From: Sphingorhabdus sp. EL138
Lineage (GTDB): Bacteria; Pseudomonadota; Alphaproteobacteria; Sphingomonadales; Sphingomonadaceae
DNA: 64,000 bases
NCBI RefSeq assembly: GCF_900258045.1
Contig: NZ_OGVD01000004.1
Location: 744,001 to 808,000 of the forward strand
Direction of reading: 5' to 3'
Shown: one piece after another, positions 1-9,197 of the stretch
How the letters are laid out: each line of letters opens with the position of its first letter
Position numbering within the stretch: the first letter of the stretch is position 1
Program-made: the position numbers and the translations under genes
The notes under the pieces: model-generated
Database searches by the model: none
What the model was told of the DNA's origin: nothing
The model's input: only the letters and a program-made list of their open reading frames with translations

Positions 1-2
1 GT

Positions 3-248
3 GCCTACACATCAGGACCGCGGTTGGCGCGTTACCTATTGAGATTGTCAGTCGTCGGCGCAGAAGAGGGGCGTTTAAAGCTGGATTTGAGTCAAAGCGA
101 GTTGGGCAATTTTGCCGGGATGTCGCGGGAACATATTAATCGGCAACTTTCAACCTGGTCAGAAGATGACATTGTTTCGGTTGAAAGCGGAAAGGTGCGA
201 ATATTGAATCACGCCGTCCTTTCCAACATTGCCAATGCGGATTCTTGA
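3..248 (+). CDS. Crp/Fnr-family transcriptional regulator, C-terminal part (5' end outside window)
   Basis: The reading frame is open from the window edge, so only the last 81 residues are seen. They form the winged helix-turn-helix of a Crp/Fnr regulator. An ARYLLRLS helix leads into LSQSELGNFAGMSREHINRQL, where the SRE-x-x-NRQL recognition helix is typical of the family, then a short wing (SVESGKVRIL). The cyclic-nucleotide-binding-like sensor domain must lie upstream, so the ligand cannot be judged. A strong terminator hairpin lies about 60 bases after the stop. The family call is firm; the target genes are unknown. Confidence 0.85.
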   Translation, partial: AYTSGPRLARYLLRLSVVGAEEGRLKLDLSQSELGNFAGMSREHINRQLSTWSEDDIVSVESGKVRILNHAVLSNIANADS

Positions 249-290
249 ATGAAGTTGGCCATTTGCGACCCGGGCTAATTTCGTCAAGAG

Positions 291-309
291 TGACACCACG
301 CGGGTGTCA
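291..309. other. Short inverted repeat (TGACACC/GGTGTCA)
   Basis: A perfect 7-base-pair stem, TGACACC (291-297) and GGTGTCA (303-309), has a 5-base loop. It lies directly in front of the terminator hairpin at 310-345. It could be part of a two-hairpin terminator for the Crp-family gene. It has no U-tract of its own. Confidence 0.35.
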
Positions 310-345
310 GGGGCAGTCGGATCCTCATCCGGCTGCCCCATTTTC
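310..345 (+). terminator. Rho-independent terminator of the Crp-family gene
   Basis: GGGGCAGTCGG (310-320) pairs with CCGGCTGCCCC (329-339) over 11 positions with one G-T wobble and an 8-base loop. ATTTTC follows. The position, 62 bases after the stop codon at 248, fits termination of the plus-strand gene. Confidence 0.75.
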
Positions 346-360
346 ATAAGTTTCTGATCC

Positions 361-397
361 AAAATAAAAAAGGCAGCCAAAGATAATTGGCTGCCTT
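361..397 (-). terminator. Rho-independent terminator of hsp20
   Basis: AAGGCAGCCAA (370-380) and TTGGCTGCCTT (387-397) form a perfect 11-base-pair stem with a 6-base loop. Read on the minus strand, the stem is followed by TTTTTATTTT (complement of 361-370), so it ends transcription coming from hsp20, whose stop is at 420. With the hairpin at 310-345 it separates two convergent genes. Confidence 0.85.
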
Positions 398-419
398 CGA
401 TACTGTTTGGAACGCCGGT

Positions 420-899
420 TTACGCAGCCTTATCCTCTGATTTTTCAGGTTTGTGATCAATCTTGGTAACATTGTCACCGGTGTTGATAGCGATTTTCTG
501 CGGCTTCATTGCATCCGGAATTTCGCGCACCAGATCAATGACCAGCAAGCCATCGCTCAATACGGCGTTATCGACACGGACGAAATCGGCAAGTTCAAAG
601 CGGCGCTCGAAGTTGCGGTTGGCAATTCCCATATGCAGAAACTGCTTTCCTTCATTTTCGTCGCTGCCTTTATTACCAGCTACGAGCAAAAGATTCTGCT
701 GCGCGGTAATTTCAATTTCATCATCTTTGAAACCAGCAACGGCCAGCGTGATTCGATAATGATCATCGCCGTTACGTTCGATATTAAAAGGGGGATAGTT
801 TTCAGATTGCTGGGCTCGAGCATTATTCTCGAGCAGATCAAACAACCGGTCAAAACCAACGGTTGAGCGGCGATAGGGGGTAAAATCAAAACGGTTCAT
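420..899 (-). CDS. Small heat shock protein, Hsp20/IbpA type
   Basis: This 159-residue cytoplasmic holdase chaperone binds unfolding proteins during heat stress. The N-terminus MNRFDFTPYRRSTVGFDRLFDLLE is the typical IbpA/HspH start, with GFDRLF conserved. An alpha-crystallin domain follows (about residues 35-125, with a YRITLAVAGF strand and ERRFELAD). A C-terminal I-x-I type motif (KIAI) serves oligomer contacts. The frame is open further upstream. The ATG at 899 is chosen because it matches the family start and has AGAGGA seven bases before it. That ribosome-binding site sits inside a ROSE-like hairpin, and a RpoH-like promoter lies further upstream, so both transcription and translation are probably heat-controlled. 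A strong terminator follows. Confidence 0.93.
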   Translation of the reverse strand: MNRFDFTPYRRSTVGFDRLFDLLENNARAQQSENYPPFNIERNGDDHYRITLAVAGFKDDEIEITAQQNLLLVAGNKGSDENEGKQFLHMGIANRNFERRFELADFVRVDNAVLSDGLLVIDLVREIPDAMKPQKIAINTGDNVTKIDHKPEKSEDKAA

Positions 900-985
900 A
901 TCTTTATCCTCTTGTGAGCAATTAAAATGGTGGACCCAAAATGGCGTCCGGTTCTGTAGTGCGAAATCCGTAAAGGCATCTCGCC
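900..985 (-). promoter_or_regulatory. ROSE-like RNA thermometer in the hsp20 leader
   Basis: Read on the minus strand, the last bases before the hsp20 ATG are TTGCT-CACAAG-AGGA-T. TTGCT can pair with the AGGA ribosome-binding site, leaving one G bulged, which is the hallmark of ROSE elements in front of proteobacterial hsp20 genes. The stem extends outward through A-U and UUUUA/UAAAGAU pairs toward the start codon. A second hairpin just upstream is GGAC-G-CC, loop ATTTT, GGGTCC, again with one bulged G. A third small stem is GGC-GAGAT-GCC. The leader of about 85 bases is the usual ROSE length. The pairings were worked out by eye, with no folding energy computed. Confidence 0.7.
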
Positions 986-993
986 TGACCAAG

Positions 994-1019
994 ATATTGT
1001 CATATTTTTCGATTTCAAG
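994..1019 (-). promoter_or_regulatory. Putative RpoH (sigma-32) promoter of hsp20
   Basis: On the minus strand CTTGAA (complement of 1014-1019) is followed 14 bases later by CAATAT (complement of 994-999). Measured from CTTG the gap is 16. This resembles the alphaproteobacterial heat-shock consensus CTTG-N17/18-CYTAT. It would place the transcript start near 985, so the leader would cover the ROSE-like element. The -10 match is only approximate. Confidence 0.5.
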
Positions 1020-1051
1020 AGGTTGAAGATGCTTGCAAGCAGACCGGAATC

Positions 1052-1084
1052 AAAAACGCCCGGAGCCATTTCTGACTCCGGGCG
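1052..1084 (-). terminator. Rho-independent terminator, minus strand, without an assigned gene
   Basis: CGCCCGGAG (1057-1065) and CTCCGGGCG (1076-1084) form a perfect 9-base-pair GC-rich stem with a 10-base loop. On the minus strand it is followed by TTTTT (complement of 1052-1056). On the plus strand it is followed by AAAATGG, so only the minus orientation makes sense. No convincing protein gene ends here, so it implies a minus-strand transcript starting somewhere in 1085-1300. Confidence 0.75.
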
Positions 1085-1215
1085 AAAATGGTGACGATAA
1101 TATCGTCCCCCTGTTTTCCTGTCTTATTCAACGCCGTTTGTCCCCCAACATGCGGCGGAACCAGAAAGGATCCCTGAACCATGACCATTAAGCGGTGATT
1201 GATTCTGTAACTAAC
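1052..1215 (-). ncRNA. Candidate small RNA or short transcript between hsp20 and lolC
   Basis: The 478-base gap from 900 to 1377 holds the hsp20 leader and then this block. On the minus strand a promoter-like TTGCAC-18-GACAAT lies near 1222-1265. It is followed by a hairpin (CGCCG 1153-1157 with CGGCG 1132-1136, inner TGT/ACA, loop TGGGGG on the RNA). Next come a palindrome GACGAT-AAT-ATCGTC (1093-1107) and the terminator at 1052-1084. One minus frame encodes a protein-like tail FRDPFWFRRMLGDKRR ending in TGA, but a stop lies just upstream and there is no start codon. The strand and 3' end are well supported. The 5' end and function are guesses. Confidence 0.4.
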
Positions 1216-1377
1216 TCTGATCGCGATGGCCGCTATTGTCATGCAAATTTTCACAAATGTGCAATATTGGTTCAGGCTTGTGTCATAATAGCAACAGCAT
1301 TTTAGCCAGCATCACTCTTGCCTGCGCCGCTCCACAACCGTAAAGCCACAATAGTTTTTCAGGAAGATCAAACTCCT

Positions 1378-2628
1378 ATGCTTCTATCCCGTTATGAATG
1401 GGTCATCGCAAAACGCTATCTTCTGCCCGGCAAGGGCGAGGGCTTTATTTTTCTCGTGGCGAGCATCAGTCTTGTCGCGGTGATGCTGGGCGTCGCCGCT
1501 TTGATTGTCGTGATGAGCGTAATGAACGGTTTTCGCGCGGAATTGTTCGACAAGATTGTAGGTTTAAATGGTCATGCCGTGATTCAAGGCTATGGGGGGC
1601 GACTTCCAGATTGGCGTGACTTGTTAGAGGATGTGCGCGAAACGGAAGGGGTGGTTTCGGCTTCTCCACTAATAGAGATGCCGTTGGCAGGCATACACAA
1701 TGGCCGGGTAGAGGCCGTGTTGGTCCGCGGGATGCTGGTCGACGATATTTTGAACAACGACACGCTTGACGGAAAAACGGTTGCAGGTGACCTAGCTGCT
1801 TTGGCTCCAGATAGCGGGCGGGTGGCAATCGGCAGTAGATTGGCCCAAACTCTTGGGGCCCAACTCGGAAGCCGTGTAACACTGATGAACCCTCAAGGAA
1901 GATCAACCCCGTTTGGTACCGTGCCTCGGGAAATATCATATGAAGTAGCCGCGATATTTGAAGTGGGCGTCTACGACTATGACAAGGCTTTCGTGATCAT
2001 GCCTATGGAGGACGCTCAGACGTTGATGTTGTTGGGCGATCAAGTAGGCATGATTGAAATACAAACCAATGATGCGCAAAATGTACAAAAGATAATAGCT
2101 CCTTTATATCCAAAAATAGATGGGCGCGCGCAGATAACAGATTGGCAATCCATGAACGCCTCTCTGTTCGAAACTTTGCAGGTCGAACGCGTTGTCATGT
2201 TCGTAATCCTCTCGATCATTATCTTGGTAGCGGTTTTCAATATCCTGTCATCATTGATCATGCTGGTCCGCGCCAAAACGCGTGATATCGCGATATTGCG
2301 AACGATGGGGGCATCACGGGCATCTTTGACAAGAATATTCGTGACTGTTGGTACATCCATTGGGGCGCTTGGCATTGCAGCGGGGATAATATTGGGCTTT
2401 ATCGCCATATATTTCCGGCAAAGTGTCATTAATTTTGTCCAGACGATAACCGGTCAGAACCTGTGGGATCCATCGATACGGTTTTTGACAGAACTACCGG
2501 CGAGGACGGATCCCATGGAGGTGTTCGGTATCGCGATGCTGGCGCTCCTCTTCAGTTTCCTGGCGACATTATATCCAGCTTACAAAGCAGCAAGCACTGA
2601 TCCTGTACAGGTGCTTCGCTATGAATGA
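1378..2628 (+). CDS. lolC: Lipoprotein-releasing ABC transporter, permease subunit (LolC/LolE family)
   Basis: This 416-residue inner-membrane protein extracts mature lipoproteins from the inner membrane and hands them to LolA, powered by LolD. Topology is the family's: one transmembrane helix near residues 22-45 ([26 protein letters not shown]), a large periplasmic domain, then three C-terminal helices with the FtsX-like segment [16 protein letters not shown]. The frame is also open from a TTG at 1318. The ATG at 1378 is preferred because [15 protein letters not shown] is the usual start and AGGAAG precedes it. Alphaproteobacteria generally carry one LolC/E-type permease acting as a homodimer with LolD, and only one is seen here. 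It overlaps lolD by 8 bases. Confidence 0.93.
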   Translation: MLLSRYEWVIAKRYLLPGKGEGFIFLVASISLVAVMLGVAALIVVMSVMNGFRAELFDKIVGLNGHAVIQGYGGRLPDWRDLLEDVRETEGVVSASPLIEMPLAGIHNGRVEAVLVRGMLVDDILNNDTLDGKTVAGDLAALAPDSGRVAIGSRLAQTLGAQLGSRVTLMNPQGRSTPFGTVPREISYEVAAIFEVGVYDYDKAFVIMPMEDAQTLMLLGDQVGMIEIQTNDAQNVQKIIAPLYPKIDGRAQITDWQSMNASLFETLQVERVVMFVILSIIILVAVFNILSSLIMLVRAKTRDIAILRTMGASRASLTRIFVTVGTSIGALGIAAGIILGFIAIYFRQSVINFVQTITGQNLWDPSIRFLTELPARTDPMEVFGIAMLALLFSFLATLYPAYKAASTDPVQVLRYE

Positions 2629-3304
2629 TATGGGAGCCAAGGTCGTTGAACTGCGCAACGTGAAACGCAGCTTCAAGCAGGGCGATGTGCAGATTGACGT
2701 GCTCAAGGGCGTTGATCTCGATATCCGATCTAACGAAATAGTCGCGCTGCTGGGGCCGTCTGGCTCAGGCAAATCAACTTTGTTGCAGGCTGTTGGTTTG
2801 CTTGAAGGCGGATTTGAAGGGTCGATCAAGCTGGATGGCGAAGAAACGGCACAGATGTCGGCCAGCGGCCATACGCGGATCCGCCGGGAGTTGCTTGGCT
2901 TTGTCTATCAGTTTCACCATTTGCTGCCTGATTTTTCTGCTCAAGAAAATGTGGTCATGCCACAACTTATTGCCGGGACTTCGCAAGCAGCCGCTGAAGA
3001 GCGGGCAGAATCTCTACTTCGCAGTTTAGGACTTGGTGAGCGGTTGGATCACAAACCCAGCAAGCTGTCAGGGGGTGAACAGCAACGCGTCGCGGTGGCA
3101 AGAGCTTTGGCCAATGCCCCAAAACTGGTTTTGGCCGATGAGCCTACCGGCAATCTTGATGAAACAACGGCGGACATCGTGCTGGCCGAACTTATGGCTT
3201 TGGTTCGCGAAGAGGGTAGTGCTGCGTTGATCGCAACGCATAACGAGCGCCTGGCAGCAAAAATGGACCGTGTCGTTCGGCTTCATGACGGGATATTAAG
3301 CTAG
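2621..3304 (+). CDS. lolD: Lipoprotein-releasing system ATP-binding protein LolD
   Basis: This 227-residue cytoplasmic ATPase of the Lol lipoprotein exporter shows the full ABC signature. The Walker A is GPSGSGKST (residues 45-53). A Q-loop region follows ([17 protein letters not shown], typical of LolD), then the [15 protein letters not shown] signature, Walker [13 protein letters not shown] and H-loop ATHN. The ATG at 2621 lies inside the end of lolC (8-base overlap), which suggests translational coupling. An ATG three codons later is a possible alternative start. The next gene is about 100 bases away, so lolCD is probably a two-gene operon. Confidence 0.95.
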   Translation: MNDMGAKVVELRNVKRSFKQGDVQIDVLKGVDLDIRSNEIVALLGPSGSGKSTLLQAVGLLEGGFEGSIKLDGEETAQMSASGHTRIRRELLGFVYQFHHLLPDFSAQENVVMPQLIAGTSQAAAEERAESLLRSLGLGERLDHKPSKLSGGEQQRVAVARALANAPKLVLADEPTGNLDETTADIVLAELMALVREEGSAALIATHNERLAAKMDRVVRLHDGILS

Positions 3305-3405
3305 CTTTTTCAGAGCGTAGCAAGATAGGCTTTGACATTTGACAAGCGACTACCAATCTGACGCCTAGTATCGGGGAACAAAATTGCAAAGAACGGGGTG
3401 CATCG

Positions 3406-3879
3406 ATGCAAATTACAGAATTTGAAGTCAAACAAGCTGACGGTTCGATGTCGGACCTTTCCCAATATAGGGGTAAAGTGCTGCTGATCGTAAATACCGC
3501 TTCAAAATGCGGGTTTACGCCGCAATATGAAGGCTTGGAAGTGTTGCACAAAGAATATGCAGATAAAGGATTGGAAATATTAGCCTTTCCATGCAATCAA
3601 TTTGGCAATCAGGAACCTGGTGATGCAGAAGAAATCAAGAATTTCTGTACGCTGAACTATGATGTGAGCTTTCCTTTGATGGGAAAGATTGATGTCAACG
3701 GCAAGGATGCCGATCCCTTGTGGAATTATCTGAAGTCTGAGAAATCTGGTCTGCTGGGTTCACGAATTAAATGGAATTTCACCAAATTCCTCGTTGATCG
3801 CGACGGGAATGTCGTGGCTCGCCACGGACCAGCGGTGAAGCCGGAGCAGCTTAAAAGCGAGATTGAAGCGCTCCTTTAG
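3406..3879 (+). CDS. Glutathione peroxidase family protein
   Basis: This 157-residue thiol peroxidase reduces hydroperoxides with glutathione or thioredoxin. The catalytic cysteine is Cys35 in NTASKCGFTPQY, at the selenocysteine position of animal enzymes. NQFGNQEPG (64-72) supplies the conserved glutamine, and KWNFTKFLVD carries the Trp and Asn of the catalytic tetrad. Length is normal for the bacterial BtuE/GPx family and there is no signal peptide, so it acts in the cytoplasm. It stands alone between lolD and dnaE with about 100-base gaps on both sides. The ribosome-binding site is weak (GGGGTG). Confidence 0.93.
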   Translation: MQITEFEVKQADGSMSDLSQYRGKVLLIVNTASKCGFTPQYEGLEVLHKEYADKGLEILAFPCNQFGNQEPGDAEEIKNFCTLNYDVSFPLMGKIDVNGKDADPLWNYLKSEKSGLLGSRIKWNFTKFLVDRDGNVVARHGPAVKPEQLKSEIEALL

Positions 3880-3975
3880 GAAAAATCCAAACTAGTTGTG
3901 GAAAACCAGTCGATAGGTCGCGTTGATTCGATCTGGTCGTGGTCAAAACTCTTCTGCCACGCTAGAGCTTAGTAC

Positions 3976-6900
3976 ATGTCCAAGACTCCGTTCGTTCATC
4001 TGCGTGCTTTTTCGGCCTATACCATTCTGGACGGCGCGATGGAGCCAAAGGCGATGGGTGCAGTGGCCAAGGACCGTGGATTTCCGGCAATTGCGCTCAC
4101 GGACCGCATAGGTCTTTTCGCTTCGATGGCTTTTGATGACGGCTGTCGAGCCAATGGCATTCAACCAATAACCGGCTGTTTTTTGAGGGTAGCGCGGCCC
4201 GGTAGCGGTGCGGGCGATAAACCGGCATTGGACTGGATCGCGCTATATGCGCAGAATGAAGATGGTTATCAAAACCTCTGCAGACTGGTGTCGGCTTCTC
4301 ATCTGGAGCGCCCGGCAGAGCTCGATGCCCATATTCCGCTTGAGATGCTGGAACAGCATAATGCCGGCCTTTTGGCACTAACCGGTGGCGGGGAAGGGGC
4401 CGTCGCCCGGCTGATTGCGGAAGAGCAGCAGTCGGAGGCAGAGGCCTATTTGTCGCGGCTTCAGCAATATTTCCCTGACCGGCTGTATATCGAACTATCC
4501 CGCCGCGATGATCCAGTTGAAATGGCAGCTGAGTCCTGTTTGATTACACTGGCAATGGACAGGAATATCCCGCTCGTCGCAACCAATCCAAGCTGTTTTG
4601 CCGAACCCGGTTTTCACGAAGCCCATGATGCAATGAAATGCATTGCGGGGTCCGCTTATGTCGAGAATGATGACCGCGATAAACCGTCTCCGCATCTTTG
4701 GATAAAGAGCGATATGGTGATGGAGGATTTATTCTCCGACCTTCCGGAAGCGCTTGAAAACACGCTTGTGATAGCAAAGCGCTGCGCCTATTCACCGCCA
4801 CGCCGAGATCCCATTTTGCCCAGTCTGGCGGGCGATCTCGCTGGTGAGGCTGAACAGTTGCGCCGTGACGCGACAGCGGGGCTTGAGGAACGCCTTGCCC
4901 ATGCTGGTGAAATGGAAGAATCAGATCGGCAGGAATATTTTGACCGGCTTGATTTTGAAATCAACGTCATCGTCAATATGGGTTTTCCGGGCTATTTTCT
5001 GATCGTTGCAGACTTCATCAAATGGGCAAAGGATCAGGATATTCCAGTAGGCCCGGGGCGTGGCTCTGGTGCTGGCTCGGTGGTCGCATGGGCGCTGACG
5101 ATCACCGACCTTGATCCGATCAAACTGGGCCTGCTGTTCGAACGTTTCCTGAACCCGGAACGTGTGTCGATGCCTGACTTCGACATCGATTTCTGCGAAA
5201 CCCGCCGCGGTGAAGTGATCCGATATGTGCAGGAGAAATATGGCACGGGACAGGTCGCCCAGATTATCACCTTTGGTAAACTGAAAGCGCGAGCGGTTCT
5301 GCGCGACGTTGGCCGCGTTCTGCAAATGCCTTATGGGCAGGTCGACCGGTTGACCAAACTGGTGCCCAATCATCCAACGGATCCATGGGATCTGAAAAGG
5401 GCGCTGAACGGTATTTCTGAGCTGGCGCAAGAATATAAGCAGGCCGATGTGAAGCGCCTGTTCGATCTGGCGATGAAACTGGAAGGTTTGCCGCGCCACA
5501 GTTCGACCCACGCCGCCGGTGTCGTCATTGGTGACAGGCCGCTGGACCAGTTGGTCCCGCTCTATCGCGATCCACGATCGGATTTGCCCGTCACCCAGTT
5601 TGATATGAAATTTGTCGAGCAGGCGGGTCTGGTAAAGTTCGACTTTTTGGGTTTGAAAACGCTCTCTGTCCTGAAGAAGGCGGTGGAGCTGCTCGCCGAG
5701 CGCGATATAGAAGTTGATCTGTCGACATTGGCTTGGGACGACCCCAAGGTGTTCGAGCTGCTGCAAAGAGGCGATACCGTCGGTGTGTTCCAGCTTGAAT
5801 CGGAAGGTATGCGGCGGACGCTGGCGGCGGTTAAACCTACGAATTTCGGGGATATTATCGCTCTCGTTTCGCTCTACCGACCGGGCCCGATGGACAATAT
5901 CCCGCTCTTCGGAGATCGCAAGAACGGACGCGCGGAGCTGGCCTATCCGCACCCGCTGCTCGAAGATATCCTGAAAGAGACTTACGGGATCATCGTCTAT
6001 CAGGAACAGGTGATGCAGGCCGCGCAGGTCATTGCTGGCTATTCGCTTGGTGAAGCCGATATGCTGCGGCGTGCAATGGGCAAGAAGATCCAGTCTGAAA
6101 TGGATGCGCAGCGCAGTATCTTTGTCGAAGGCGCAGCCAAAAACGATGTTGAAAGTGATCAGGCCAATGAACTGTTTGACCTGATCGACAAATTTGCCGG
6201 CTATGGCTTTAACAAAAGCCACGCGGCTGCTTATGCGTTGCTGGCCTATCAGACGGCCTGGCTCAAAGCGCATTATCCGCATGAGTTTTACGCAGCCTCC
6301 ATGTGTTTCGATATGCATCAGAGTGACAAGCTCAGCATTTTTGTTGATGACATGAAGCGGCTTGGCGTGACGATATTGCCACCATCGATCAACAAAAGCC
6401 GACCGTCTTTTGCGGTTGAAGAGCAGGAGGGATCGCTGCTCGCCGTGCGTTATGCTTTGGCAGGGCTCAAAAATGTCGGCGAGAAGGCGATGCAGTCGTT
6501 GGTCGCCGAACGTGCCGAGAGCGGGCAGTTCCAGTCGATGGACGATTTTGCAAATCGTGTTGATCCGTCCGGCATGAACAAAAGACAGATTGAAAGCCTT
6601 GCCGCCGCGGGCGCCTTTGATGAAATGGAACCCAATCGCGCTGCCGTTTATGAAGGGGCGGACATGTTGCTGTCGGTTGCCAACAGTGCGGCAGAGGCAC
6701 GGACGAGCGGGCAGGGCGGTCTTTTCGGCGAAGGCGGAGCGGGTGACATGCAGGCCATCCGGCTGCCAGCGAACAGCAACTGGAATCTCAGCGAAATCAT
6801 GATGCGGGAGCGCGATGCTTACGGCTTCTACTTTGCCTCCCACCCGGTTACACAGTTTCAGGCGGTAACCTCCTCTCACGGGGCCATGACCTACGCAGCC

Positions 6901-7497
6901 TTGTGTGAAGAGGGGCCGATTGCCGAGGGGCAACGCAAGCCTGCGGTGATGGCAGCGCTGATCGAGGGCGTGCGCTGGCGGGAGAGCAAGCGCGGCAAAC
7001 GGTTCGTGCTTGTGGATCTGTCGGACAGCAGCGGGCAGTTTTCCGGCAGCTGTTTTGAGGAAGAGCAATGCGAATTGCTGGCTGATATGGCCAAGGAAGG
7101 TAGCTGTGCGCTGCTCAATGTCGAACTTGATCAGCGGTCTGATGACGAAAGTCCGCGGGTGGCGATCCGGCGGGCGCAGGCCATGGACGGTCTGGAAAAG
7201 ACCACCCGGACCCGGATGGAGCTGGAGGTTGCTGATCTCGACGCGCTGCAGGAGCTGAAGAATTTTCTCGCACCATTGGCAGGCGGCAAGAGCGAGTTGA
7301 TCGCGACGGTTCCCAGCTTTGATGGAGAAGTCGCGCAAATCTGCCTTGGCCGGTCTTTTCAGCTGGATGCGCAAGCGGCTGAAACACTGAGCCATATTAC
7401 TGGACTGGAGAATATCCGCTTGGGCCCTGCCACCGGTTCGCGGCCAGTTCGTCATCGCAATTCCAATTCAAGGCCCAATTTAAGACTTGTAAGCTGA
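3976..7497 (+). CDS. dnaE: DNA polymerase III subunit alpha
   Basis: This is the replicative polymerase catalytic subunit, 1173 residues, close to the usual length of DnaE1. The N-terminal PHP domain begins HLRAFSAYTILDGAM and lacks the second His and Asp of an active metal site (E. coli reads HLHVHSDYS), so it is probably structural. The palm aspartates are Asp401 and Asp403 in PDFDIDF, the same numbers as in E. coli. Other landmarks are GPGRGSGAGS, HSSTHAAGVVI, VKFDFLGLKTL, SLYRPGPM and NKSHAAAYA. A helix-hairpin-helix region and an OB fold follow towards the C-terminus. It is a single gene in its own transcription unit. The long minus-strand frame at 4921-7455 is its shadow. Confidence 0.97.
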   Translation: MSKTPFVHLRAFSAYTILDGAMEPKAMGAVAKDRGFPAIALTDRIGLFASMAFDDGCRANGIQPITGCFLRVARPGSGAGDKPALDWIALYAQNEDGYQNLCRLVSASHLERPAELDAHIPLEMLEQHNAGLLALTGGGEGAVARLIAEEQQSEAEAYLSRLQQYFPDRLYIELSRRDDPVEMAAESCLITLAMDRNIPLVATNPSCFAEPGFHEAHDAMKCIAGSAYVENDDRDKPSPHLWIKSDMVMEDLFSDLPEALENTLVIAKRCAYSPPRRDPILPSLAGDLAGEAEQLRRDATAGLEERLAHAGEMEESDRQEYFDRLDFEINVIVNMGFPGYFLIVADFIKWAKDQDIPVGPGRGSGAGSVVAWALTITDLDPIKLGLLFERFLNPERVSMPDFDIDFCETRRGEVIRYVQEKYGTGQVAQIITFGKLKARAVLRDVGRVLQMPYGQVDRLTKLVPNHPTDPWDLKRALNGISELAQEYKQADVKRLFDLAMKLEGLPRHSSTHAAGVVIGDRPLDQLVPLYRDPRSDLPVTQFDMKFVEQAGLVKFDFLGLKTLSVLKKAVELLAERDIEVDLSTLAWDDPKVFELLQRGDTVGVFQLESEGMRRTLAAVKPTNFGDIIALVSLYRPGPMDNIPLFGDRKNGRAELAYPHPLLEDILKETYGIIVYQEQVMQAAQVIAGYSLGEADMLRRAMGKKIQSEMDAQRSIFVEGAAKNDVESDQANELFDLIDKFAGYGFNKSHAAAYALLAYQTAWLKAHYPHEFYAASMCFDMHQSDKLSIFVDDMKRLGVTILPPSINKSRPSFAVEEQEGSLLAVRYALAGLKNVGEKAMQSLVAERAESGQFQSMDDFANRVDPSGMNKRQIESLAAAGAFDEMEPNRAAVYEGADMLLSVANSAAEARTSGQGGLFGEGGAGDMQAIRLPANSNWNLSEIMMRERDAYGFYFASHPVTQFQAVTSSHGAMTYAALCEEGPIAEGQRKPAVMAALIEGVRWRESKRGKRFVLVDLSDSSGQFSGSCFEEEQCELLADMAKEGSCALLNVELDQRSDDESPRVAIRRAQAMDGLEKTTRTRMELEVADLDALQELKNFLAPLAGGKSELIATVPSFDGEVAQICLGRSFQLDAQAAETLSHITGLENIRLGPATGSRPVRHRNSNSRPNLRLVS

Positions 7498-7542
7498 GCC
7501 GTTTCTGTCAAAAAAACAGCCAATAACTAACGGGAGAGACCA

Positions 7543-9150
7543 ATGGCTGGAGCTATGCAGGGCAGTGCGCTCAAAATCACCAATCTGATTGACCATGCAG
7601 CGCGTGAACATTCCACACGAGAAATTGTCAGCTATTGGGCCGACGGTTCGCTCACCCGCACCAATTGGGGTGAAATTGGTGAAGAATCGCGGAAATTTTC
7701 TCAGGCGCTGCAACGGCTTGGTATGAAAAAGGGCGACCGGATCGCGACTATCGCGATGAATCATGCCCATCATTTGATCAGCTGGTACGGCTCTGCGGGT
7801 ATTGGCGGCATTCTCCACACCGTGAACCCGCGGCTTTTTGAAGAACAACTGGTCTATATCATCAATCATGCCGAAGACCGGGTCCTCCTTTTCGACAAGA
7901 TGTTCACTCCGATCATCGAAATGCTGAAACCGCAGCTGAAGACGGTTGAACATTATATCCAGTTTGACGGAGAAAAGGGCGACTATCCAACTTTCCGTGA
8001 GCTGGTTGATGCCGAAGACGGAAATTTTGACTGGGTTGATGTCGATGAGAATGACCCCTGCGGCCTTTGTTATACCAGCGGCACCACCGGCAATCCCAAG
8101 GGTGTGCTCTATGAACATCGCTCCAATGTCCTGCATGCCCTGACCGAGGTGCAGCCTGATATTATGGACCTCGCGACGCGCTCCGTGATGCTGCCCGTCG
8201 TGCCGATGTTTCACGCCAATGCCTGGGGACTGCCTTTTGCCTGTGCGGCGGTTGGCGCGAAGATGGTTTTTTCGGCCAGCAACGAGGCGCCGGTTCTGTG
8301 GAAACTGATCCGCGAAGAGGGCGTTACCCATAGCGCTGGCGTACCGACCGTCTGGCTGTCGATGTTTGCCGATATGGACGCCAATGGCGGCGATTATGGC
8401 AAGCTGCAGGTGATCACGATCGGCGGTTCGGCCTGTCCACGGTCGATGATCGAGCGGCTGATGAAAAACGGCATGCGGGTGGCCCATGCCTGGGGGATGA
8501 CGGAAACCTCGCCCATCGGCACCGCAGGCTCGCTTCCCGCCAACTGGGACGACCTCGGCTTTGACGAACAGGTGGATGTGATCTGCAAACAGGGGCGGCC
8601 GCCCTTTGGTGTGGAACTCCGGGTGGTGGATGACGAGGGCAATGTCCTGCCGCGCGATGGCGAGTCGAGCGGGACCTTGGAAATCCGAGGCCCCTGGATC
8701 ATCCAGCGCTACTACCGCGCCGATGAAGAAGCGGTTGAGGATGATCTGTGGTTCGACACCGGTGACGTCGCCGTGCTCCATCCTGACGGGACAATGCAGA
8801 TTACTGATCGTGCCAAGGACGTGATAAAGTCGGGCGGCGAGTGGATCAGTTCGATCGAACTGGAAAACGCGGCCGTAGGCTGTCCCGGCGTCGCGGAAGC
8901 CGCTGCGGTCGGCGTCTATCACCCGAAATGGGATGAGCGGCCTCTGCTGCTCGTCGTCAAAAAACCTGACGCCGATGTGACTGGTGATGAGATAATCACC
9001 TATCTGACCGACAAGGTCGCAAAATGGTGGCTGCCCGATGAAGTGAAATTCATCGACGAATTGCCGCACACAGCGACCGGTAAAATCCTGAAACGGGCGC
9101 TGCGTGACGAGTATAAGGATTACAAGCTGAAAAGTCTGGCGGAGGCTTGA
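7543..9150 (+). CDS. Long/medium-chain fatty-acid-CoA ligase (AMP-binding family)
   Basis: This 535-residue acyl-CoA synthetase of the ANL superfamily activates a fatty acid to the acyl-adenylate and then to acyl-CoA. The P-loop is [11 protein letters not shown] (177-187). The A5 motif is AWGMTETSP, and A7 is WFDTGDVA. The hinge/A8 segment is [16 protein letters not shown], and the A10 lysine is in TGKILKR. It resembles the FadD/AlkK group acting on medium- to long-chain acids, but chain length cannot be read from sequence. GGGAG sits eight bases before the ATG. The gene is alone, converging on the HD-GYP gene. A 593-residue minus-strand frame over it is an antisense shadow. Confidence 0.93.
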   Translation: MAGAMQGSALKITNLIDHAAREHSTREIVSYWADGSLTRTNWGEIGEESRKFSQALQRLGMKKGDRIATIAMNHAHHLISWYGSAGIGGILHTVNPRLFEEQLVYIINHAEDRVLLFDKMFTPIIEMLKPQLKTVEHYIQFDGEKGDYPTFRELVDAEDGNFDWVDVDENDPCGLCYTSGTTGNPKGVLYEHRSNVLHALTEVQPDIMDLATRSVMLPVVPMFHANAWGLPFACAAVGAKMVFSASNEAPVLWKLIREEGVTHSAGVPTVWLSMFADMDANGGDYGKLQVITIGGSACPRSMIERLMKNGMRVAHAWGMTETSPIGTAGSLPANWDDLGFDEQVDVICKQGRPPFGVELRVVDDEGNVLPRDGESSGTLEIRGPWIIQRYYRADEEAVEDDLWFDTGDVAVLHPDGTMQITDRAKDVIKSGGEWISSIELENAAVGCPGVAEAAAVGVYHPKWDERPLLLVVKKPDADVTGDEIITYLTDKVAKWWLPDEVKFIDELPHTATGKILKRALRDEYKDYKLKSLAEA

Positions 9151-9197
9151 GTTCAGGAGCGCTTTGTTGTGACAAAGACTTCTCTTCATCAAACCCG

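Noticed and set aside
4921-7455. 844-residue open frame on the minus strand
   Set aside because: It lies wholly antisense to dnaE, which has all polymerase motifs. The antisense protein is rich in His, Arg and Gln with no recognisable domain, the usual look of a codon-bias shadow.
9162-9177. Hairpin CTTTGT-TGTG-ACAAAG between the convergent ligase and HD-GYP genes
   Set aside because: Only six weak base pairs and no U-tract on either strand; not enough to call a terminator.
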